In this document: piece by piece, positions 36,588 to 45,662 of the stretch
Numbering within the stretch: the stretch's first letter is position 1
How the letters are laid out: every line of letters starts with the position of its first letter
DNA from: Cynocephalus volans
Taxonomy: Eukaryota > Chordata > Mammalia > Dermoptera > Cynocephalidae
DNA length: 64,000 nt
Assembly (NCBI RefSeq): GCF_027409185.1
Contig: NC_084463.1
Location: forward strand, 113,714,133 to 113,778,132
Reading direction: 5' to 3'
Made by a program: the position numbers and the translations under genes
The notes under the pieces: model-generated
Databases searched by the model: none
What the model saw: the letters and a program-made list of their open reading frames with translations, nothing else
What the model was told of the DNA's origin: nothing

Positions 36588-36883
36588 ATTGGCTGAGCTT
36601 TCCCCCGCGGGCAGGCCGGCCGCAGCGCCCACCTCCTGGCCCCCTCTCCGCGCCCCCATTGGCCGTTCGCGTTCCACAGGCGTCCGCTCCCGCCCTACTC
36701 CCGCCCGGATGGAAACCTGGTTGGGGGTGGGAGCCGAAGCAGGGAGGAGGGTGAACGGTCCTCCTGGTAAAGGGGTACTAGAGAGCCAATCAGAAGCAGG
36801 CGTAGAAAAGAGGCGCCGCGCCAGCCAGTCACATCTCGAGGTGCGGTCGGGGCCGGCTGACGCTAGTGGGGGCCGCAGCCAAT
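36588..36883 (+). promoter_or_regulatory. Cluster of four CCAAT boxes (NF-Y type)
   Basis: Reverse boxes ATTGG at 36588-36592 (cgcccattggctgag) and 36658-36662 (cccccattggccg), and forward boxes CCAAT at 36786-36790 (gagccaatcag) and 36879-36883 (gcagccaatgggcg). All have flanks close to the NF-Y consensus. Such clusters usually lie 40-150 bp upstream of the start, which points to transcription starting near 36930. Confidence 0.7.
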
Positions 36884-36929
36884 GGGCGTGCCACTGCCGG
36901 TCCGCTCTTCAGCAGCCGGTCGGGGGCGG

Positions 36930-37022
36930 TGGAAAAGCTAGTGAGGAGAGCGCGACGGCGGCGGCGGCGCAGCCATCGCTGGACGGCCAGGGGGAGAGCG
37001 AGGCCCGAGCTTCTGCGAATAG
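36930..37022 (+). other. Candidate untranslated first exon
   Basis: The exon would start somewhere after the last CCAAT box and end at a strong splice donor (GAATAG|GTGAGG, cut after 37022). Between 36930 and 37022 there is no ATG, so this would be 5' UTR. I could not recognise the gene from these bases. The 5' boundary is a guess. Everything to the right would then be intron 1. Confidence 0.5.
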
Positions 37023-39011
37023 GTGAGGGGCAGGGGCGCCGGCAGGAGAGGCCAGGCTGCGGGCTCCTCCTCGCCTGCACGGGGCAGCGGCTGCGGGAGC
37101 CGGGGCGGCAGGCCGGACCGAGGCGGGGGCGAAGACCCGCCGCCCCGTCCCCGCCCCCACCCCCTTCCGCGCAGAGCGGGGGGCGCCAGTTTCAGCCGGG
37201 ATGCTCTCCGCGCGGCTTGGCGGGGCCGCCGCCCTCCGGAGGGCCGGGACGGCGAGGGGCACGGGGGTGGGGGGACTGGTTTGCAGCCGCGCGGCCCGGG
37301 GGCGCCGCCAGGGTTGGGAGGCCGCGTAGAGGTGGCGAAGGTGGGGCGGGGTAGTTAACGGAGGAGCGAGCTCGTGTGCTCGAGGGAGGGTGGCAGCAAA
37401 AGGAGGCCTGTGATTGAAGGAGTCCGGGTCTGGGGAGGAAGAAAGTGATGGGAAAAGGGTGATGCTCAGAAGAGGGTGCCCAGGAGAAGGCGCGGGGCTG
37501 GCGAGTGTGGTTGGCCTCTTGGAAATAGGCATTGAGAAGGTTGGGGGGGAATGATCTGGGAGTGAAAGAAGGGCAGGCTTGGGTTTTGAAGGTTAAGTTT
37601 TCTGGATAAATGGGGGCACGTGGATCTGGAGTAAGAGGCACCTACTGAAACCAGAAGGTGACTGAGAGGAGAGGGTTTTAGGTGAGGTGTGGGTGAGGCT
37701 GTTTGACTAGAAGGCGTTGTTTGGCCGGTTTAGGGACAAAGGAGCAAGGAGGTTGATTTACGTATGGTAGCGGAAGGCTGTGAGTCTTTTACGAGTAGTT
37801 CAGTAAGAACAGCTGTCCCTTTCAGCAGTGTCGGGACAATCGAATGTCTCAGGTAGGAGTCAGCAGGTTCATAGGTTCAGTCTTAGGTAGGAGTCAGCAA
37901 GTTCATAGGTTCATTCGCTGCTCATCGAGGATCAAACACTCAGATTTACTGTCACTACTGAGGCTAATCGTTCTCTCTCTCCATCCCTCCTCCCATCTCC
38001 GTGACAGTCCATCTTAGTGGCACACAAACTCACCTTCTCAGAAGTAATGGCTTGAGTTGCTTTTGGTTGGACGACACTGGGGGAATTGCTTAATTTTTTA
38101 CATTAAAACAAAATAGAATGTGTTGGTTTAAAGACAGTATCAGAAGATACTCTCGGAAAATCTGCCCTACGGGGGAGTTTCTCAGCAATCTTGTTGGGCG
38201 TGTGTAATATAGCATATAAGTGATGCAAGCTTTCTTACAGTAACACAAGTGAGAATTAACATAAGTACAATCCTGTTATTCTATAGGATCAACTATTTTG
38301 ATGCAGTGGAATTTGATTTTGTCTTATACTTGTTGGGAAATTTTTCTTGGGAAGAGTTTTCTGGCTAAATAGGTTCGAAGTTCTTTTAACTCAGAGGAAA
38401 GCAAGACGTTTTATTTGTTTGTAACTGCTACTGCCTTTCTGTTTAAAGGTTTTGGAATTTTTATTTGTGGGTTGTGGGCAGAGAAAGGTAGTAGGAAGGA
38501 AGGCTGTTCACTACCACATTTCCAGTGGATTTAAATGGGAGGGATAATTTCTGCTTGAGGATGGACAAAGGAATTGTGAAGAATTATAGTGTCAAGGAAA
38601 GAAACCAAAGAACATTTGTTGTATAGGATGTTTCCTTGTTAATCAGATCAACAAAGCATTGTAACTAATGGATCATTCTTTAGGATGTAGAAGTAATTTT
38701 GTGGAAATTATTTCCTGTAACACTGTTTATTCACTGTGATCGCATTTTACCCTTAATATAACAGAATACCTAAGTGCTGAGGTGACTCGGAGCAGAGAAG
38801 TAATCTGAGTGGTGTGCAGTTAATCAAGAGAAGGTTTCCTGAAAGAGGTGAGTTTTGAGCCATCATTTGAACTAGGAGTTGGAATATGGGTTATTAGAGG
38901 ACATGAGGATGACATTCCAGTATTTGTACATGTTATAAGCAACTGTAGAAAAGAATAAAAAATTTTTAATGTTTTTTAAGGAAAATTGAAAATTTGAATG
39001 AAGATTTAGGG
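37023..39011. other. Probable intron 1, proximal part
   Basis: GC content falls off over the first 400 bp and then becomes ordinary intronic sequence. It has two 29-bp near-identical direct repeats at 37851-37879 and 37885-37913 (one mismatch). I recognise no repeat family or exon. Confidence 0.4.
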
Positions 39012-39112
39012 TGTGGAGGGGCTGGCTTGTTAGCTCAGTTGGTTAGAGCATGGTGTTACAACACCAAGGTCAAGGGTTCAGATCCCCACACTGGCCAGCT
39101 GCCAAAAAAATA
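39012..39112 (+). repeat. CYN SINE, monomer
   Basis: Sense copy: GGCTGGCTTGTTAGCTCAGT, then TTGGTTAGAGCATGGTG, AACACCAAGGTCAAGGGTTC and GATCCCCACACTGGCCAGC, then a short A tail. It looks like a full tRNA-Ile with A and B boxes. Flanks are perfect 12-bp repeats (gaagatttaggg) at 39000-39011 and 39113-39124. It is a SINE, not a tRNA gene, because of the repeats, the A tail and the poor acceptor and anticodon stems. Confidence 0.92.
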
Positions 39113-39454
39113 GAAGATTTAGGGGGATGTAAGGTGTGGAAACCAACAAAGCCTGTTGTTGAAGCTAGTTATAAATGGTGGTTCTGTCTGGTGGCTAGGA
39201 GAGAAGAAGTAAAATAGTTGATGATGGTTTGGAGATAGGCAGTAAAGCAAAGAGTGCAAAAATATTTTTTGATAGTTCTGATAAGAGAACGTAGTGAAAA
39301 TAAGTTGGTTTATTGAGAGGTAGATTTTACAGTCAATATATAGCAATTAGAAACATTTTTGAATCCTATACTAGATTATATTAATAAAAGCAAAATTTAT
39401 TGGGTGCTACTGTGTGTTTTGAGCTTTCAAGTATCATTTTCTTCTGATTGTCTA

Positions 39455-39700
39455 TATTTTATAAAAGAGGGAGCTGAGATTCAGAGAGATGTGACTTGCC
39501 ACTGTAGATCTAGTAAGTGGCAGGTCAAGATTGTCAAGAATTAGTCAGTAAACTTTTTTTTTTAATCCTTTTCTCAACAGGATTCCTGTTGGCTTTCATA
39601 TAGTCTAACCCAGTCAGTAAACATTAATTGAGCATCTGCCTGACGCCACAGGCACTGTGCTCAGTGCCGGGGATTCACAGTTGACAAGGAAATTCAACAG
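39455..39700 (-). repeat. Two MIR/L2-type fragments
   Basis: 39460-39535 ('gggagctgagattcagagag', 'agatctagtaagtggcaggt') reads as reversed MIR. 39610-39690 ('ttaattgagcatctgcctga', 'caggcactgtgctcagtgcc') is another reversed MIR/L2-like piece. Between them lies a T-run and a pyrimidine-rich stretch. Confidence 0.5.
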
Positions 39701-39949
39701 TTAGGCCTGAGCCATTTTTAGTAGAGCCAGTAAAGAAAAAAAGGTTAGAGATTTTTGTAGATGCTGAGCAAGAAAGAATTTTGAGAAAGAGGAAGTGGTC
39801 AGCAACAAAATATGTAGCTGAGAGACTCAGAAGAATAATGATTGAAAACAAACCATTGGATTAAGTAAGGAAAAACGTAATGTGAATTTAGTCTCATTCA
39901 TTTCTTCATTAAGAAAGCTGGAATGAGGATATTAAGTTATGGATTGGTA

Positions 39950-40034
39950 CAAGGGTATTTCAAAAAGTTCATGGAAAAGTAGAATTAAAAGATAACATGA
40001 ATCTTTCCACAAACTTTTTGAAGACTGCTTGGAG
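39950..40034. mobile_element. Short Tc1/mariner-like inverted-repeat element (MITE), copy 1
   Basis: The left arm 'gggtatttcaaaaagttcat' pairs with the right arm 'aaactttttgaagactgctt' in inverse order. Length is about 80 bp. A better preserved copy is at 60406-60492. There is no coding capacity. Confidence 0.6.
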
Positions 40035-40984
40035 TTAATATTGTTTTGTAGCAAGTACACTGTTCAAATTGAAAGATTTGGTATGATCACAATTATGGTT
40101 AAATTCATAGGAAAGATGATGGTATGACCCCTTATAATGTTTTAATCTTTGGCTGGAAAGATCATTGGTGGTTTAAAAGTGTTTGTAGTTTTTGCATATT
40201 TCCAAATTTTAAAAAATGAGCATCGTTATTTTTATGATGGGAGGAGATCATTCAACAGAAATGAGATGATAGTGAGGGATTATGTGGGTACAAGAAAATA
40301 TAGTCTCCTAAAATATGAACTTGGGGTAGGAGAAAATATAGTCTTATTTCAGTGCCTACTCCATATAAGCCACTTTGATAGACATGTTCCCATCTTGGAA
40401 ATGACTGGGTTGTTACTGGTGGAAACTGAAAAGCCATACTGAAAGATGGCATTTGCTTAATCTGAGGGATCAGGTCACTAAAGCACCCTGAGTTACAGAG
40501 ATATGGTCTTGACTCTCCTGAACGTTTGTTTTCTTAGAGCTTAATAAATGAATTTATGGTTAAAAGAAAACAAACTACTCATAGAATTGAGTCATTTTAA
40601 CTGTCCCCCCCCCCCCCCCCCCCGGCCACATATCCTTCCTTCTTCCCACACATTGGTTCTGTAGTTCCTCTCTTCAGTGTGTTTATAATGGGATTAGAGT
40701 TTCAGTTCAGTAAAACAATATTGAAATGCTGAAATTATACATAACTGATCAACTAAACACTTCCAGATTCATCATTGTTTTTTGTTTCCAGTTTGAAGAA
40801 GAAAAGAGACAAATATCAAGAAAAATAAGCTTTGCTCATCAAGTAGTTGTTTGCAAGCAAACTAGTAGGATTTGCCCTAGGATCAGTACAGTCTCCTAAA
40901 TAAGGAAGGGGGATTCTTGTAAATCTAGTTTTTAGAATTGTGGGAAGAAGCTTAATGTGTTTCCATTTAATTCTTCATCCAAGC

Positions 40985-41165
40985 ACTGTACTGTATTCCT
41001 TAAATAAGTGATCACATTTTATTCTCATATAATCCTCTAATATGTGTACCCATTTTACAGATGAGGAGAATGAGGCTCAGAGGAGGTAGTAACTTTCCAA
41101 AGGTTGGAGAACTAAGTGGCAGAGCTAGGATTCAAACCTTGCTTTGTGTAACTCTGAAACTTGTA
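40985..41165 (-). repeat. MIR SINE
   Basis: 'cattttacagatgaggagaa', 'tgaggctcagaggaggtag' and 'agtggcagagctaggattca' make a clear reversed MIR core. Confidence 0.8.
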
Positions 41166-41694
41166 CATATGAGACAAATAGCAAGAAGGACTTATTTATA
41201 TTAATACCTACAGTTGAAAAAAATACCACATAGCCTTCGGTATTTAGTAACTGTTTGTTACCTTAGAAGGTGAGACTCTTGCTCTGAGTCTTTGTGTCTT
41301 GTGACACTGCCTCTACATAAATGATAGCAATTTTATGTATCTTATAGGGTGCATTATATTACATTTTCTTGCTTTAGAGACGTATGTTTTCACATTTTAG
41401 TATTTTTTCAAATGAAGATGTATTTTACAGTGTGAATATTTATTTCTAAATGTTTATGAAATGGTTATTGTCTTAAAGTCAAATGTTTCTCATAATTGAG
41501 GAAGTGTGGTATATACGTATAGTTTTCATACATAACCATCTTACCAGTTTGTTGTGTGCATTTTCTTCCCAGCCTCCCCCCTTTACTTATCTTATTACTT
41601 TCTTTTTTTTTTTGATATGGTATAATATAGAATTAAAGAATATATTAATACTAACATAGTCATTCTTTTTAATTAGTTAATATGGTATACAAAA

Positions 41695-41860
41695 AAGTGT
41701 TGTGATGTAGAAAATTTACTTTGAACTCTGAAGCAGCAGATTTGAGTTTTAATTTTGGTTTTGTTAGTAACTTGATGTGTAACTTTAGGAAAGTCATACC
41801 ACCCCCTGCCCGCTTCTGCTTTAGTTTCTTCATCTGTAATATGGAGTAGGGAGGAGAACT
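41695..41860 (+). repeat. MIR SINE
   Basis: 'aactctgaagcagcagattt', 'gtaacttgatgtgtaacttt', 'aggaaagtcataccaccccc' and 'tttcttcatctgtaatatgg' follow sense MIR order. Confidence 0.7.
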
Positions 41861-43238
41861 TCTAAGCCTGTCTAGCTTGAACGAGCTGTATGCCCTCTTT
41901 CTAATTAAAAACATGGATGCCTTAAATACCTTTATTAAAAACTGTATCTTTAAGAGATACAGTCTTTTTTTTTTTTTTTTACTATTTTACAGTTTTTTAC
42001 TATTGCTTTTTACTATTTTTTTCTTCATCTCCCTGTCTTCCCTCCCTGTCCTTTTTGTCATGATTCTTGAGGATATAGTCAGATTCTTAATTTATTAGAG
42101 AGGATGAATTATTTTTGTTATCCTACATTTAACAAGACAGGATATCTTGGAAAGCAAGTACCCAGTAAATAGTGAATGAGTGTATGTTTTATCTGAATTA
42201 ATAAAATGATTTAAGGGACCATCAAAAAGCTGTTGAAATTTTATTTAAAGGTAGTTCTGCCTAAAGAATGAAAAGTGTTTTGTAAAGTTAAATTCATCTG
42301 CTCTGTGCTGGATAAATATACAAAAAAGAAAACTCCTGGATCTGTCTTTAAGAAGATCTTTGTTACTCATAGGAGAGGCAAACTTCTGTAAACTTTGTAT
42401 TATAGAAAATTGCCCACAGTGATATGCACATCACCACTTTAACAGATATCAACTTGTGGTCAATCTTGCTTCATCTATACCTCCACCTACTTCCCCTTTC
42501 TTTATTTTGAAGCAAATTCCTAGACATTTTTACCAGTTATTATAACTGTAACAATAGACATGTTAATCCAAGTAAGGTGAAAATATGTTCATATAAATAA
42601 ATGTATTTTGAGACTTGTGCATTGTATTGTGTTGGACAAGAGAAGTTACGTATAATAAGCTACTGTAGAGCAGAAATAATGTAATTGGGGAGACTGAATA
42701 TACATATGTGAAATAGACTGTAGTAACACTGGATTGTGTGCTGAAATTGGTGATAGAGACTCTTAAGTGGGAACTGACATTATTTTGGAATGAAAGTAGG
42801 ATTTAGACAGGTAAAGACAATGAGAAAAGAACATTTAGGGGATGAGGTGAGGGTGATCACATGGATAAAACATGCAGTTGGAAAAATCTAACTTTGACTT
42901 CATGGAATAAGTTATATCTAAATCTGTATGTATGTATTTGTATCTTTTAGACCTCTACAAGAGGTTATTGGCATGGTGTAGCTCTTGCATCAGTACTTAA
43001 AAAAAGCCAGTTGCTGTATTACAAATAAGAACATACTACTTTGTGAATGTATCATTGTCTTTGGGGAATTATTTGGCACGTTTCTGTTAAAAAGCCATTT
43101 AAATATCATAATACCACATGTATGAATGGATTCATTCTGGCTAGAATGTTTGTGGGTATGTGCCATCAGCTTTCAGGTATATCACTTTGAGATTAAACGG
43201 TGGCTTTTTTTGTGCGTGTGCGTATGTGAGTGTTTAAT
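41861..43238. other. Unassigned intronic sequence
   Basis: Nothing is recognised apart from T-rich runs (41965-42010). Confidence 0.35.
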
Positions 43239-45248
43239 TTATTTTTTATGTTTGTGGTTATTAAAGCCTTTTTTTTTTTTTTGCTAAAAGGGAAATTAAT
43301 TAAATTTATTTATTTAAATGGAAATTTATTTAATACATTTATAAATGTATACATTAATAAAAAAGAAAGATTTCAAATCTGCAATCACACATTTTCAAGA
43401 AACTAGGAAATGAAGAGCAAAAAAGCCCAAACCTAACAAAGGAAGTAAATAATAAAAATTAGAACATAGGTAAAAGAAATAGAAAATAGAAAAAAAAAAT
43501 AGAGATGATCAGTAAAACCAAAAGTTAGTACTTTGATGAGATCCACAAAATTGACCAACCTTTACCTAGAAGAATAAGAAAAAAGAGAGAAGACACAAAT
43601 ATCTAAAATCAGGAATGAAGAGGGGTTATTAAACCAAAATTACAGAAATCAAAAGGGTTATAAGAGAATACTATGAATAGTTGTTGGTCAGCAAATTAGA
43701 TCATCTAGGTGACATGAATAAATTCCTAGAAACATAACACCTACTGAGACTGAATTATGAAAAAACGGAGATTTTGAAAAGGTCTATAGCTAGTAAGATG
43801 AGTGATTATCAGTTTTTGGATTTCTGATGCAGGAATCCCTTGAGGGTTTCTTGAGGGGCTGGTTGTATGGTGGTGAACTCCCACAGTTTTTGTTCGTCTG
43901 GAAAATACACTATTTTCCTCGTTTCTGAAGAACAGCCTTGCTGGATATAGTATTCTTGGCTGTCAGTTTTTTTCTTTTAGTATTTTGAATATATCGTCCT
44001 ATTTTCTTCTGGCTTGTAGAGTTTCTGTTGAGAAGTTTGCTGTTAGTTTGATAGGGGCTCTCTTATAGGTGACTTGACACTTTTCTCTTGCTTCTTTTAA
44101 GATTCTCTCTTTGTTTTTGAGCTTTGCCAGTTTGACTATAATCTGTCTTGGAGAGGATCTTTTTGGGTTGAATTGGTTTGGGGATCTTTGAGCCTCCTGG
44201 ATCTGAAGGTCCATCTCTCTCCCTATATCTGGAAAATTTTCCATATTATGTAGTTGAGTAGGTTTTTCATGACTTTTCCTTTCTCCTTTCCTCTGAAGTA
44301 CCCATGATTTGAATGTTTGTGAGCTTGATGTTGTCTGCTTGGTCTCTTAGATTTTGTTCATTTTTTAAATTTTTTTTTTTTTTTTCTTTTTTTCATCCAC
44401 CTGGATTATTTCGAAAAGACTGTCTTCAAGATCAGAAATTCTTCTGCTTGGTTTAGCCTGCTGCTTAAGCTCTCAGTTGTGTTTTTTATTTTGTTGAGGG
44501 ATCCTTTCAGTTGCATCAGCACCGCACTCTCCCGAGTAAGCCACGGGCCGGCCCAACCCTTTCAGTTGCATGAGTTCTGCTACATTCTTTTTTAAGGTAT
44601 TAGTCTCTTTGAAAATTTCCTTCCTCGTATTCTGTATTTTTTCTTCTTGTTTCATTATGTTGTCTGAGTCTTCTTGTATCTCAGTAAGTTTCCTTAAGAT
44701 TGTTGCCTGGAATTACTTTTCAAAGATTGTTGCCTGGAATTACTTTTCAGTTATTTCAAGGATTTTCTTCTCCATAGGGTCTGGTATTTGAGAATTACTG
44801 GATTCTTTTGGTGGTGTCATATTTTCTTGGATTTTCATGTTTCTAGTATATCCTCGTTGATGTCTGGAAGTCTGGTAGAGCTGTTGCTTCTTTTATTACT
44901 GTAGAATGGGCTTTGGGAAGAGACGTGTCCTCTTCTTTTTCCAGTCTCCACTGGTGACTCTCCTTGTGTCGCTGAAGTCGAGTGTCTGGTAGGCTGCATG
45001 CACGGTGGCTGTGGCTACTGCTGTGGCATTTGAGCCACTTTTGCAGCAGCTGTGGATGAGGTGGTGGTTGTAGTGGGCTACCCTCATGGAAGTGGTGTTT
45101 TTAGCATGCTCTTCACCTGCTTCCAGGCAGGGGGTGCTGCCGTTGGCTCCTGCCTAAGACCCCAGGTGTGCTCTGTTTCTTGCTTGCTTCTGGGCCGAGG
45201 GGGCTGCCCTTGGCTCCTGCCTAGGACCCTGGGTGCACTCTGTTTCTT
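43239..45248 (-). mobile_element. Rearranged LINE-1: inverted ORF2 piece joined to ORF1 and 5' UTR
   Basis: Perfect 14-bp repeats (tgtgagtgtttaat) at 43225-43238 and 45249-45262 enclose the whole 2.0-kb unit. From the right, the minus strand reads 5' UTR (45248 to about 44800), then a complete ORF1 region. Translated traces are ETNTLKKNVAELMQLKG near 44570 and LQIQEAQRSPNQFNPKRSSP near 44170, down to the ORF1 end at about 43815. The left part (about 43340-43790) is ORF2 in the opposite, plus-strand direction ('atccacaaaattgaccaacc', 'agagagaagacacaaatatc'). Most of ORF2 is absent. A T-run at about 43268-43283 may be the tail. Tandem units of 67 bp occur in the 5' UTR part (45119 and 45186). 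Confidence 0.78.
44517..44557 (-). mobile_element. Tailless insertion of a CYN/tRNA-Ile-like 5' half
   Basis: Perfect 14-bp repeats (cctttcagttgcat) at 44503-44516 and 44558-44571 enclose 41 bp. The minus strand reads TT, then GGGCCGGCCCGTGGCTTACT and on to GGTGCTG, with the shared AT completing the GAT anticodon position. This is only the 5' half of a CYN unit, ending in the anticodon loop, without the 3' half or an A tail. The surrounding L1 ORF1 frame reads straight through when one repeat and the insert are taken out, so the boundaries are certain. Confidence 0.88.
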
Positions 45249-45662
45249 TGTGAGTGTTTAATATAAATGTTAACCATTTGACAGTTATAAGACTATTTTG
45301 AAATATCTAATTTAGATCACGGAATTCTTGCCAGAAATATTGGCATGACAGTACATGAGAAATCCTTGAATTTAGGGAAGTCAAACCATTATATCTTATA
45401 ATTATGAAGCATTTTGACTGAGAATAAAATATTAAAGTATATTTCATGATGCGGAGATTCTTAGTCAAAGATCATGAACCTCTCTGAGCATTTCTTCAAA
45501 GCTTTGTGCTATCTCTTCAGGAAAAAAAAAAAAATATATATATATATGTATATATATATACACACACTTAATTTTTCATACAATTTCAGGATTAATAAGA
45601 CTCTCAGAACCCATTCAAATATCTGTGGGGATATGTGGATCCTGGTTTAATAATTCATTCTT

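Larger units (their letters stand above)
36170..37370 (+). promoter_or_regulatory. CpG island promoter
   Basis: About 1.2 kb with very high G+C and dense CpG, in sharp contrast to the AT-rich surroundings. It holds four CCAAT boxes (listed separately), a GC box at 36922-36929 (gggggcgg), a second at 37343-37351 (ggggcgggg) and a CGG-rich tract at 36953-36969. There is no clear TATA box. This is the layout of a housekeeping-type promoter with dispersed start sites. The direction is taken from the splice donor at 37022/37023. A divergent transcript to the left is possible but not shown. Long GC-rich frames here (36167-36754, 36421-37026) are expected by chance in such composition. Confidence 0.88.

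Noticed and set aside
36167..37026. Long plus-strand frames of 195 and 201 codons in the CpG island as protein-coding genes
   Set aside because: Very high GC gives few stops in all six frames. The frames overlap each other and frames on the other strand, are Pro/Arg/Gly/Ala-rich without domains, and one runs across the likely start region into the splice donor.
39012..39112. Functional tRNA-Ile gene
   Set aside because: Although A- and B-box-like parts are present, direct repeats, an A tail and mismatched stems show a CYN SINE. The same holds for 58714-58808.
40787..40850. Possible second exon after 'ttttttgtttccag'
   Set aside because: The acceptor looks fair but the nearest donor (AA|GTAGTT) is weak and the body is A-rich. 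The support is not enough.
43239..45248. Simple twin-priming inversion
   Set aside because: The direction of the two parts relative to the target repeats and the tail is the opposite of what twin priming gives.
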